NCBI GenBank assembly: GCA_020629035.1
Contig: JAHDEC010000013.1
Span: forward strand, 43,534-107,533
Origin: Saprospiraceae bacterium
Lineage (GTDB): Bacteria; Bacteroidota; Bacteroidia; Chitinophagales; Saprospiraceae
Direction of reading: 5' to 3'
Length of the DNA stretch: 64,000 nucleotides
This document shows, in pieces, positions 21,171 through 29,508 of this stretch. The stretch's first letter is position 1. Every line of letters starts with the position of its first letter. Both the position numbers and the translations under genes were made by a program. The notes under the pieces are model-generated. The model saw only the letters and a program-made list of their open reading frames with translations, searched no databases and was not told where the DNA came from.

Positions 21171-21704
21171 ATGATCAATTTAGATGACTTTTCAAAAGAT
21201 CTAAATAAGCAACTAAACGAGCTTTATGAACAGGCCTACCCTAAGGTTAAAAGTTACATCCTCCAAAATAAAGGCACTGAGCAAGATGCTGAAGATATAT
21301 TTTCTGAGTCTTGCGTAACATTGGTAAATAATATCAGAAATAAAAAATATAAAGGTGAGTCATCACCCTCAACTTACCTCTATGGAATATGTAAATATTC
21401 CTGGCTAAATCACCTCAGAAAGAAAAAAATAGAAATTAGTGATAACGAAAATCAATTCCTTACACTAAGTAGTGAATATGGAAATGAGCAAGAGGAAAAA
21501 GAGGAAGAGGATGAACAAATTGAAGCTATAATGAAAGCATTAGAAACTTTAGCGAAAGAATGCAAAGAAATGCTGACTAGATATTACTTCTACAAAGAAA
21601 AGTTAATAGATATAGCCAAAACTATGGGATATACCGATCAGTTTGCCAGAGTGAAAAAGAACCGATGTATCAATGGATTAAGAAACAAGGTGTTATCTAA
21701 ATAA
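21171..21704 (+). CDS. ECF-type RNA polymerase sigma factor
   Basis: A 177-residue sigma-70 family protein. Region 2 is at about 20-85, with EQDAEDIFSESCVTL and the helix reading YLYGICKYSWLNHLRKKK. Region 4 is at about 120-175, with LAKECKEMLTRYYF and a helix-turn-helix ending in RVKKNRC. An acidic linker rich in Glu joins them. The length is normal for an ECF factor. It is the first gene of a three-gene operon with the anti-sigma-like gene 10 bp downstream, and is divergent from the caspase gene. It probably drives its own operon and possibly the caspase gene. Confidence 0.92.
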   Translation: MINLDDFSKDLNKQLNELYEQAYPKVKSYILQNKGTEQDAEDIFSESCVTLVNNIRNKKYKGESSPSTYLYGICKYSWLNHLRKKKIEISDNENQFLTLSSEYGNEQEEKEEEDEQIEAIMKALETLAKECKEMLTRYYFYKEKLIDIAKTMGYTDQFARVKKNRCINGLRNKVLSK

Positions 21705-21714
21705 ATACTGAATC

Positions 21715-22617
21715 ATGAAAAACTTTGAAAAAAATATAGATCTTTTTGATGCCTATTTAGAAGGCACCTTAACTACCGAGGAGCAGACCGCTTTTGCAAA
21801 AAGATTAGAGAGTGACTCAGATTTTAATAAGGAGTTTAATGTTTACCAATCTATTATTAAAGGAGTCATTAAAGAGGAGAATAATCAAATTAAGCTAGCA
21901 GCTAAAGAGCTAATACAGTCAAAAAAGACACAATCAAAAAACACAAAACTAATTGATATGAGTAATCAAACTAACAAACCCGCATCTGGTCGCAGATTTT
22001 TCCTTATTGCAGCCAGCTTTTTATTACTTGCTGGAGCATTTTATTTGTTCACAAGCAACAGTAGCCAAGCATTGGATTTAAATCAGGTGATGGCAGATAA
22101 TTACACAAAAGAAAGCCCATTTACTAATGATAAATTAGATGCTCTAGCTTCTTCAGGCTTCGCAAAAGGAACTGAAAGTGATTCTGCTGCCATGGCAGAT
22201 TATAAAGGACTAACTCCTGAAGAACTTGAAGCAAAAAGATTAGCTGAGCAATACCGAGTAGATACCTTAACCAATGGTTTAATGTATTTCAAAAAAGCGA
22301 AATGGGCAGATGCAAAGAAAATGTTGTACAAGTACACTGAGCGATATGCAGAGCCAATTGCTGATTACCAGTCTGCTTTATATCACTATGCTAAGAGTGC
22401 TATGAATAACGGTGATTACCAAGTTGCAGCCGAGTCATTTAATCGATTCCTAGAGCAATCACAGGACAATGCGATAAATCAAGAGGCACAATATGAGCTA
22501 GCCCTATGCAATCTCCACATCAACACAAAAGATGCAAAGGATTTGTTAGATAAAATTGCTGGTAATAATGGGCACAAACATCAAGATTCAGCTAAAGGCT
22601 TACTGACTATACTTTAA
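21715..22617 (+). CDS. Anti-sigma-factor-like membrane protein with periplasmic TPR region
   Basis: A 300-residue protein. The N-terminus (about 1-45) has the helical pattern AYLEGTLTTEEQTAF, typical of zinc-less anti-sigma N-termini in Bacteroidota. A single membrane segment lies at about 94-112 (FFLIAASFLLLAGAFYLF). The C-terminal half has TPR-like helices with MYFKKAKWADAKKM and NGDYQVAAESFNRFLEQS, which would be periplasmic. It follows the sigma gene by 10 bp. The likely job is to hold the sigma factor at the inner membrane and release it in response to an envelope signal sensed by the TPR part; this is inference from architecture and position. Confidence 0.8.
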   Translation: MKNFEKNIDLFDAYLEGTLTTEEQTAFAKRLESDSDFNKEFNVYQSIIKGVIKEENNQIKLAAKELIQSKKTQSKNTKLIDMSNQTNKPASGRRFFLIAASFLLLAGAFYLFTSNSSQALDLNQVMADNYTKESPFTNDKLDALASSGFAKGTESDSAAMADYKGLTPEELEAKRLAEQYRVDTLTNGLMYFKKAKWADAKKMLYKYTERYAEPIADYQSALYHYAKSAMNNGDYQVAAESFNRFLEQSQDNAINQEAQYELALCNLHINTKDAKDLLDKIAGNNGHKHQDSAKGLLTIL

Positions 22618-22642
22618 AAAATTCACTTAAAATAATTGAGTT

Positions 22643-24166
22643 ATGCAAAAGGGACTAGTGATTTTAACGATAATGTGCTTGAGTCAATTTCTTTTGGCTA
22701 ACTCAAGCTCTGAGGCTGAAACAATCCTGAAAAATTTATACAAACAATTCGGAGATACTCGAATAGAACTACCTCATATCGAAATAGTAAATTCTGAAGA
22801 TTTTGTTGCTGCATATTACCCGGGCAGCAATAAAATCCAAATAGAAGAAAAAGCAATGCAAATTTGTGCTTCGTTTGGGTCAGATAAAGAAGCAGCTATT
22901 GCTTTTATCATTGGACACGAGTTAGCCCATGCTTTTCAAGATCACCTTCATGATGATGAAAACACTAGCTTCATTGCTTATGATAAAGTAGCCACTAAAT
23001 GTTCAAAACATATCTTGCAAAAGAAAGAACATGAAGCTGACATTTTTGGAGCATTTGGTGCTTATGTGGCTGGCTATAAAATACATAGAGTCTTTCCTGC
23101 TATCCTCAATAAAATTTATGATGGATATTCATTAACGGACACTAAACTCGTTAATTATCCGCCAAAGGAAGTTCGTAACCAATCCGCTGAAAAGGTAAAG
23201 AAACAAGTTGATTCTCTTATAGTACTTTTTGATGCAGGCACTAAATTAAGTCTCCTTGGTGAGTATGATTTAAGTGCTCAATGTTATGAGAATATTATAG
23301 ACTCTTATAAAGGTTCTGAAGTGGTCAATAATGCAGGTGTAAACTATCTTTTAGAGGCAATCCATACTCCTGAATATAACATTGATCCATTTGTGTTCCC
23401 TATAGAAATCAATACAAATACTCGTTTACAAAAGGCTAAAAAAACCGGCGATTCAAAAGATCTAAATCCTGAAGAGATGTCAAAAAGGATTGAGCTCATC
23501 GAAAAAGGCCAAGCCCTTTTTAAGCAAGTTTTAGCTCAGGATCAAAACAATCCTTCAACAGTAAATAACTATGCTATTAGCTTAGCACTACTGGAAAATT
23601 ACCATGAAGCATTAGGCTTTTTACAAACGAAAAGATTGAATATTGATTTTGAAGATTTTCCCTCACTGTTGCTTACTGAAGCATTAATACAAAATTTGTT
23701 AGGGGCTAAAGCTTCTTCACCAATGCAAACATTGAAAAACCTAATGGATTCGAATGACGATCGAATTAAGGATTTGGCTGCAATGAATTTAGCTATTGCG
23801 AAAGGTGAGCAGGATGTATCGACTTCATTAAACCCTACGATATGTAGTTTTGAAACATTGGATTTTAACGACTTATCCTCGATGAAACATTATGCAGGGA
23901 AGCAATCTAACATTAATAGCTCATTACGTTTCCAGTCACTAGATTTAAAGAATGAAGCAAAGTCCAATGTATTGTTTTTTGATAATCACCAAGCTGAACA
24001 TTTTTTGATTACTGACCATTCCTCAGCTGATATTGGAGCTACAATTGGGAGCGTCTACAACCAAAATGCACCAATAAAATCGTGCAAGACAACAGACGGA
24101 GTGAGCATCATTCAAATTATGGAAGCCAAACAGATTACTTACCTAGTGTCGAATATGGCAAATTAA
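22643..24166 (+). CDS. Exported M48-family zinc metalloprotease with TPR-like C-terminus
   Basis: A 507-residue protein with a signal peptide (about 1-20). The zinc site is complete: H92-E-L-A-H96 and Glu131 in the EHEADIFGA motif of gluzincin M48 peptidases. The region after residue 200 is helical with TPR-like segments (LALLENYHEALGFLQ). It lies 25 bp downstream of the anti-sigma gene and so belongs to the sigma operon. M48 proteins of this type (BepA-like) degrade or help fold envelope proteins; a role in envelope quality control is plausible but not shown. A terminator is not obvious before the next gene. Confidence 0.88.
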   Translation: MQKGLVILTIMCLSQFLLANSSSEAETILKNLYKQFGDTRIELPHIEIVNSEDFVAAYYPGSNKIQIEEKAMQICASFGSDKEAAIAFIIGHELAHAFQDHLHDDENTSFIAYDKVATKCSKHILQKKEHEADIFGAFGAYVAGYKIHRVFPAILNKIYDGYSLTDTKLVNYPPKEVRNQSAEKVKKQVDSLIVLFDAGTKLSLLGEYDLSAQCYENIIDSYKGSEVVNNAGVNYLLEAIHTPEYNIDPFVFPIEINTNTRLQKAKKTGDSKDLNPEEMSKRIELIEKGQALFKQVLAQDQNNPSTVNNYAISLALLENYHEALGFLQTKRLNIDFEDFPSLLLTEALIQNLLGAKASSPMQTLKNLMDSNDDRIKDLAAMNLAIAKGEQDVSTSLNPTICSFETLDFNDLSSMKHYAGKQSNINSSLRFQSLDLKNEAKSNVLFFDNHQAEHFLITDHSSADIGATIGSVYNQNAPIKSCKTTDGVSIIQIMEAKQITYLVSNMAN

Positions 24167-24260
24167 GCCAAATACTAATCATACTTTTTATAGATTAAAA
24201 ACTTTGCACTTGCTCCCGTTTGAATTCCCTATTTTGTGGGTTCAACAAACCAGTTTTTCA

Positions 24261-25886
24261 ATGGATTTGGAGTTTAATAAAAATGCAGATTTTAATGGCC
24301 TAGAAGTTTCAAAACTTGATCGCCTGAAGGAGAAGATCATGTTGGGAGGTGGAAAAAAGAAGATCGAAAAACATCACAGCAAAGGTAAATTAACCGCAAG
24401 AGAGCGGATCAATATGCTGAAAGATAAGGATAAACCTTCTTTCGAATTAGGCATTTTTGCAGGCTATGAAATGTACGAAGAGTATGGTGGAGCACCCGCT
24501 GGAGGAGTGGTTGTTGAGATTGCATATGTCGAAGGTATCCAATGTATTATAGTCGCAAATGATGCCACAGTGAAGGCTGGAGCATGGTTTCCAATCACAG
24601 GCAAAAAAAACCTTAGAGCACAAGAAATTGCAATGGAAAATGAGCTTCCCATTATCTATCTAGTAGATAGTGCTGGCGTCTTTTTACCTATGCAAGATGA
24701 AATCTTTCCGGACAAAGAACATTTTGGTAGAATATTTAGAAACAATGCAGTCATGTCTGCCAAAGGCATCCCTCAAATTGCCGCAGTAATGGGTGCTTGT
24801 GTGGCAGGTGGTGCCTATTTGCCCATCATGTCCGACGAAGCTTTAATTGTCAAAGATACTGGCTCCATATTCTTAGCTGGACCATACTTAGTAAGAGCTG
24901 CTATTGGAGAACAAGTAGACAAACAAACCCTAGGTGGTGCTGAAACACATTCGATTATTTCTGGTGTGACTGACTACATTATGGAGAATGACGAAGCTTG
25001 TCTCTTAAAAATTCGCGAACTATTTACCAATATAAACAATAATAAGCCTGACGCCTACTCTCGTAAAAAATCAAAAGCTCCGCTCCATGATCAAAAAGAT
25101 GTATTAGGGATTTTACCCGAAGAAAGAACAAAGCCTTACGATGTCAGAAAACTGCTAAACTGCATAGTGGATGAAGACTCCATGACATATTATAAGGACA
25201 CTTATGGACAGACCATTGTTTGTGCCTATGCCAGAATTGATGGATACTCTGTAGGAATTGTGGCTAACAATAGGGATGTTGTCAAAAATGGTAAGGGAGA
25301 GATGCAATTTGGTGGCGTTATTTACTCAGATTCAGCTGACAAAGCCACGCGCTTTATTCTGAATTGTAATCAAAAGAAAATACCCCTAATTTTCTTCCAT
25401 GATGTAAGTGGCTTTATGGTAGGTAAGCGCTCAGAACATGGAGGTATCATCAAAGATGGGGCAAAAATGGTCAATGCTGTTTCGAACTCAACGGTACCAA
25501 AATTTTCGGTAATTATAGGTAATTCTTATGGTGCTGGAAATTATGCCATGTGCGGTAAAGCTTATGATCCAAGACTTATAGTGGCATGGCCATCCGCAAA
25601 GTTAGCCGTGATGGGAGGAAGCCAGGCTGCAAAAGTTTTAGCCCAAATCCAAATATCATCTAAAAAGGCCAAAGGAGAAACCTTCTCAGAAGCAGATGAG
25701 AAAGCACTGGTAGATAAAATCAAGCAACGTTATGATGCCCAAACTACTCCCTATTATGCAGCAGCAAGACTGTGGGTAGATGAAATAATCGACCCTCGAG
25801 ATACAAGAGAAGTCCTAAGCTTAGGCTTAGAAATGGCCAGCAAAGTAGCCATAAAACCATTTAATGTTGGCGTAATCCAAACATAA
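24261..25886 (+). CDS. Acyl-CoA carboxylase beta subunit, methylcrotonyl-CoA carboxylase type
   Basis: A 541-residue carboxyltransferase. I start at the ATG at 24261 (MDLEFNKNADFNGLE); an in-frame TTG 57 bases upstream is less likely. The N-terminal KGKLTARERI motif, GGAPAGG, the oxyanion-hole regions GACVAGGAYLP and GNSYGAGNYAM, and DVSGFMVGKRSE are those of biotin-dependent carboxyltransferases. FPDKEHFGRIFRNNA matches the methylcrotonyl-CoA carboxylase beta branch more than the propionyl-CoA branch. The enzyme moves carboxyl groups from biotin to 3-methylcrotonyl-CoA in leucine breakdown. The alpha/biotin subunit is not in the window, so substrate stays uncertain. The next gene begins 6 bp downstream. 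Confidence 0.88.
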   Translation: MDLEFNKNADFNGLEVSKLDRLKEKIMLGGGKKKIEKHHSKGKLTARERINMLKDKDKPSFELGIFAGYEMYEEYGGAPAGGVVVEIAYVEGIQCIIVANDATVKAGAWFPITGKKNLRAQEIAMENELPIIYLVDSAGVFLPMQDEIFPDKEHFGRIFRNNAVMSAKGIPQIAAVMGACVAGGAYLPIMSDEALIVKDTGSIFLAGPYLVRAAIGEQVDKQTLGGAETHSIISGVTDYIMENDEACLLKIRELFTNINNNKPDAYSRKKSKAPLHDQKDVLGILPEERTKPYDVRKLLNCIVDEDSMTYYKDTYGQTIVCAYARIDGYSVGIVANNRDVVKNGKGEMQFGGVIYSDSADKATRFILNCNQKKIPLIFFHDVSGFMVGKRSEHGGIIKDGAKMVNAVSNSTVPKFSVIIGNSYGAGNYAMCGKAYDPRLIVAWPSAKLAVMGGSQAAKVLAQIQISSKKAKGETFSEADEKALVDKIKQRYDAQTTPYYAAARLWVDEIIDPRDTREVLSLGLEMASKVAIKPFNVGVIQT

Positions 25887-25892
25887 AATCTT

Positions 25893-27038
25893 ATGAAAAT
25901 AATTGCTAAAACTATAGCAGGTGTAGAAGAGTTGTTAGCTCAAGAAATTCAAGAGTTAGGTGGAGAGAACATCGAAATATTGCGACGAGCTGTATCTTTT
26001 GAAGGTAGAAAAGATCTTCTCTATAAAGCTAATTATTGTTTGAGAACGGCCATTCGAGTATTGGTTCATGTAAAATCTGGTGAGGTAAATAATCAGAAAG
26101 ATTTATATGATTTAGTGGAAAGCATTAAGTGGTCTGACTACTTTGATGTTGATAAAACCTTAGCCATCGATGCAGTGGCTACAGCTTCTAACTTTAATCA
26201 TTCAAACTTTGTAGCGCTCAAGGCAAAAGATGCTATTGTTGACCAATTTCGGAACAAGTTTGGAAAGCGTCCCAACATTGAACTAAAAAAACCTGATATA
26301 CGGATTAATGTACAGATTTATAAGGATCAATGTAATATCTCTTTAGATAGCACCGGCGAATCATTACACCTTAGAAAGTATAAGACCTTCTCAGGACCTG
26401 CGCCGGTCAGTGAGGTTCTAGCGGCTGCGATTATTGATTGGAGTCATTTTCATGGTTTACCGCAAATGATCGATCCAATGTGTGGTTCGGGGACTTTTAC
26501 CTGCGAAGCCATTATGAAGTATAATAAGATCCCAGCAAGATATTTTAACCCAAGTTTTTCCTTCCAACATTGGAAGATGTATGATCAAGATTTATGGGAA
26601 GATATTAAGCAAGAAGCAGATGATGGAATTACGATTCAGCGCTACCCTTTCATTGCATCCGATGCAGATGATAAAAGCCTAAGTATTGCTAAGTCAAATT
26701 TTGAAAAACTAAAACCCTTTGCACCGGGGCTCAAATTAAAACGAGCCGACTATTTCGATATTGAAGATTTAACACCAAGCACCGTTTTTCTAAACCCACC
26801 TTACGATGATCGAATAAAAATCAGAGACATCAATGAATTTTACGGTAGAATAGGCACCGTCATGAAGCATCAAATGAAAGGAAGCAACATTTGGTTAATC
26901 TCAGGAAATATGGACGCCATTAAAAAAATAGGCTTAAAGCCTAGCTCCAAACGCAATTTATTTAATGGACCTAAACCCTGTAAATTGCATCAATATGAAA
27001 TCTTTGAAGGAAAGCTTAAAGCCTTTAAATTTCAGTAA
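25893..27038 (+). CDS. THUMP-domain class I SAM-dependent RNA methyltransferase (RlmL N-terminal-like)
   Basis: A 381-residue protein. A THUMP-type RNA-binding region covers about 45-155, followed by a Rossmann methyltransferase with the SAM motif DPMCGSGTF near residue 190 and the catalytic NPPYD motif near residue 304. This is the layout of the RlmL N-terminal half and YpsC proteins, which make N2-methylguanosine at position 2445 of 23S rRNA. It lacks the second RlmK domain present in gammaproteobacterial RlmKL. It follows the carboxylase gene by 6 bp, so the two are probably cotranscribed, although they are unrelated in function. Confidence 0.88.
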   Translation: MKIIAKTIAGVEELLAQEIQELGGENIEILRRAVSFEGRKDLLYKANYCLRTAIRVLVHVKSGEVNNQKDLYDLVESIKWSDYFDVDKTLAIDAVATASNFNHSNFVALKAKDAIVDQFRNKFGKRPNIELKKPDIRINVQIYKDQCNISLDSTGESLHLRKYKTFSGPAPVSEVLAAAIIDWSHFHGLPQMIDPMCGSGTFTCEAIMKYNKIPARYFNPSFSFQHWKMYDQDLWEDIKQEADDGITIQRYPFIASDADDKSLSIAKSNFEKLKPFAPGLKLKRADYFDIEDLTPSTVFLNPPYDDRIKIRDINEFYGRIGTVMKHQMKGSNIWLISGNMDAIKKIGLKPSSKRNLFNGPKPCKLHQYEIFEGKLKAFKFQ

Positions 27039-27161
27039 AAATCAGATAATTTCCATGATTTGTCGTTAAATACACTCAGGATATTTTTAAATCAAGCATG
27101 AATGTAAAATCTCCAACGATTTCTCAGCTAGCCCTTGTCTTAAAGGTATAAAACAAACACA

Positions 27162-27665
27162 ATGAAATATCTATTAAATCCAGGAGTACTATTAAGTTTT
27201 TTAGTGATTCTTTTATTCACAGCATGCAAAGACACAGAAGGTTGCACTGATCCATTAGCTAACAACACTGGGGATTACGATTTAAATTGTTGCTGTACCT
27301 ATGATGCAGAAAATTTCTATGGTAGCTATCTCGGAGACATTGATTTTTTAATATTTAGTGATTTAGATGCTGAGGATGTAATATTCGATATCACAGAATC
27401 TTCGAGCCCTGATTCGGTTTTGATAAAAATAACTACTGATACTCAAGAATTTACGCCAGGGGCAAGTATCGATGGAGACTCCATTATCATATATGGCATC
27501 CAAGCTGATTTCGAATTGGGCCCATTGGGGACCTCAGATGTGATCATGCAAGGTGGTGGCATATTGGACCAAGACTCTGACTCTTTAAAAGTAAATATGA
27601 CTATAACGGCTCCTGATTTAGACAATTTAAGCGATCAATTTACCTTTGAGGGTAAGAAAATCTAA
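27162..27665 (+). CDS. Small lipoprotein, paralogue of the protein at 28102-28617
   Basis: A 167-residue protein with a lipoprotein signal (LLFTACK, Cys at about 21). After the lipid-bearing Cys comes TEGCTDPLANNTGDYD, then a CCC cluster and CTYDA. This is a variant of the GCTDP-A-N-DDGSC-Y motif found in many secreted Bacteroidota proteins. The remainder is beta-rich, ends in LSDQFTFEGKKI, and resembles a compact lipocalin-like or beta-sandwich domain. It shares this plan with the protein at 28102. Function is unknown; outer-membrane or surface attachment is inferred. Confidence 0.75.
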   Translation: MKYLLNPGVLLSFLVILLFTACKDTEGCTDPLANNTGDYDLNCCCTYDAENFYGSYLGDIDFLIFSDLDAEDVIFDITESSSPDSVLIKITTDTQEFTPGASIDGDSIIIYGIQADFELGPLGTSDVIMQGGGILDQDSDSLKVNMTITAPDLDNLSDQFTFEGKKI

Positions 27666-27782
27666 TGTCAGCCGACATTAAGTTAAATGCTCTGAAATCA
27701 GTAAAACTAACTACTTGGCTTTTCTGTTTTCTATATTGTTGAATTTGCTTAATGTTCGAAATCCTCGTAAATTGTTCTCTGT

Positions 27783-28091
27783 ATGAAAAGGTCTTACCAT
27801 TTTAATCGACTTTACATATTACTTACATTGCTGACTATTGGGTTTTTCAATGCTGAATCCAGCTTTGGACAATATTCCATCCAGAAAGAAGATTCACTGG
27901 AAATATCCAAAGTACCAAGCTATCATGACATTTTAAGCGTATCAGAGCATGCAATTAGGGGTTTTAGCTGCCCTAAAATTGAACAAGGATTCTTTTGCAA
28001 ATTAGAAAACAAGCGAGATCCAAAGCATAAATTTGCTTATCGGATGAGGCTTGGAACACTTGATTATGTTAATAAATTAGAACTCAAATAA
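27783..28091 (+). CDS. Small secreted protein of unknown function
   Basis: A 102-residue reading frame with a plausible signal peptide (about 1-29, ending in SSFGQ). The mature part is charged, contains the segments EHAIRGFSCPKIEQGFFC and KFAYRMRLGTLDYV, and has two Cys residues 9 apart. I recognise no family. It lies between two paralogous lipoprotein genes, 10 bp before the second, so it may be cotranscribed with that one. It is real on grounds of the signal peptide and tight spacing, but not certain. Confidence 0.55.
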   Translation: MKRSYHFNRLYILLTLLTIGFFNAESSFGQYSIQKEDSLEISKVPSYHDILSVSEHAIRGFSCPKIEQGFFCKLENKRDPKHKFAYRMRLGTLDYVNKLELK

Positions 28092-28101
28092 AACAACCAT
28101 A

Positions 28102-28617
28102 ATGAAATTTAATCTATCACTTATTTTTAGTTTGCTAATCTGCATTGCCGTTTGTTTACCATCGTGTAAAAAAACAGAAGGATGTAATGATTCTTTTGCA
28201 AACAATGCGGGCGATTTTGATTCGGACTGTGATAATTGTTGTACCTACGATGCGGATAATTTTTATTCTGATTATTTAGGCAATTTAAGATTCGCAAGTT
28301 TCGGAGCATTTTTAGATGCAGATTCTGTTATATTTTCGATTTCTCCTGGAGTAACTACTCCTGACATTGTAAATATCCAAATTACTACAGAAACTGGAAT
28401 CATTCCTGCTGAGGCCACTGTAGATGGTGATTCTATCTTTATTTCTGCCTTCGTTCCGGACTTTGAAATTCCGATGTTTGGCACCTCTGATGTATCACTT
28501 GAAGGTGGTGGAAGGTTAGATACTGCGACTGATTCTTTATCAGCAACCATGTTATTAATTGCAGTGACATTGGACAGTCTAACCGATCAATTTACATTTA
28601 AAGGCGCTAAAATTTAG
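28102..28617 (+). CDS. Small lipoprotein, paralogue of the protein at 27162-27665
   Basis: A 171-residue protein with a lipoprotein signal (CLPSCK, Cys near residue 22), then TEGCNDSFANN, a DSDCDNCCTYDAD cluster and a beta-rich domain ending in LTDQFTFKGAKI. It matches the protein at 27162 over its whole length, including the spacing of the Cys cluster and the closing motif, so the two come from a local duplication that also left the short gene between them. Function is unknown. The gene is followed by about 250 bp without a recognisable gene. Confidence 0.75.
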   Translation: MKFNLSLIFSLLICIAVCLPSCKKTEGCNDSFANNAGDFDSDCDNCCTYDADNFYSDYLGNLRFASFGAFLDADSVIFSISPGVTTPDIVNIQITTETGIIPAEATVDGDSIFISAFVPDFEIPMFGTSDVSLEGGGRLDTATDSLSATMLLIAVTLDSLTDQFTFKGAKI

Positions 28618-28868
28618 TAGTATTAACTTAGACATCTTTTAGGACTCTGTAGATTATCTAAACTTTGATGAGTTGAGTTTAAAATCATGCTTTCTATTAG
28701 GAATGCTTAGGGCTTAGCAAACAAATACCTTAATTCTTGAAAGTCCTAACAAATATTTATCAATTCCTACAATTGCAATTGGAAGCCCAACCTTATGCTA
28801 CAAATAATAGTCTATTTAATGAGGGATTCAATATGGACTGAGTGTCTAATAACAAACAAATAAAAATT
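28618..28868. other. Intergenic stretch, nothing recognised
   Basis: About 250 bp between two lipoprotein genes. I see no open frame, RNA gene or clear hairpin terminator. It should contain the promoter for the next gene, but no convincing TAnnTTTG box was found. Confidence 0.4.
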
Positions 28869-29423
28869 ATGAAATTTAAAAGCTATACGAAATCAATATT
28901 TTGCCTTGCACTTATGAGTCTATTTGCTGTGGCCTGTTCAGTGGATAGCGATCCTTTGGTGGGTCCCAAAAATGACTTCAGTTTTACCGATGATGATGGT
29001 GTAGAGTTCGTATATGCATTAGATAAAGGATTTATCAGATCATTAGGATTGAATAATAATGGCAGTGGTAGTTACGACGTGGATATTTATCTGATGACTG
29101 CTGATTTATCCTTTGAAAATCTAACGTATATGGGTGTTGGAGAATCTATCTATATTGATCTAAACACCGAAGAAGAAGGAATCTTAGCACCTGGTATATA
29201 TGAATTTAATGCTGATCGAGCAAAATTCACTATAGCCAATGGGCTATTTTTGCACGAAATTAATAGCGCTTCAGGACTTGCTGCATCACAATTTGAGATT
29301 GTTGGAGGAACTTTAATTGTAAGTGATCTAGCCATTGGACAAGAATTAACATTCGATCTAGAACTTTCTAATGGAGAAATTATTTCGGGCCAATTCGATA
29401 TGCCACTTATAGAAATAGAATAA
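28869..29423 (+). CDS. Small lipoprotein of unknown function
   Basis: A 184-residue protein from the ATG at 28869; the in-frame GTG 27 bases upstream is less likely because it would extend ahead of the signal peptide. The lipoprotein signal ends in LFAVACS (Cys about 23). The mature part is beta-rich and acidic, with FSFTDDDGVEFVYA near its start and GEIISGQFDMPLIEIE at its end, a pattern seen in lipid-anchored beta-sandwich proteins. No family is recognised. A strong terminator hairpin follows within 13 bp of the stop. Confidence 0.7.
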   Translation: MKFKSYTKSIFCLALMSLFAVACSVDSDPLVGPKNDFSFTDDDGVEFVYALDKGFIRSLGLNNNGSGSYDVDIYLMTADLSFENLTYMGVGESIYIDLNTEEEGILAPGIYEFNADRAKFTIANGLFLHEINSASGLAASQFEIVGGTLIVSDLAIGQELTFDLELSNGEIISGQFDMPLIEIE

Positions 29424-29435
29424 GCCTACAAATTA

Positions 29436-29481
29436 AAAAGTCTGTTTCTTAATTCACAATTTGAACAAGAAACAGACTTTT
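29436..29481. terminator. Bidirectional intrinsic terminator between convergent genes
   Basis: A perfect 15-bp stem (29436-29450 with 29467-29481) and a 16-nt loop, with A-rich 5' and T-rich 3' arms on both strands. It sits between the lipoprotein gene (+) and the T9SS gene (-), so it can end both transcripts. Confidence 0.88.
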
Positions 29482-29508
29482 ATTCAACGCCCTTTTTTTG
29501 ACTACTTG

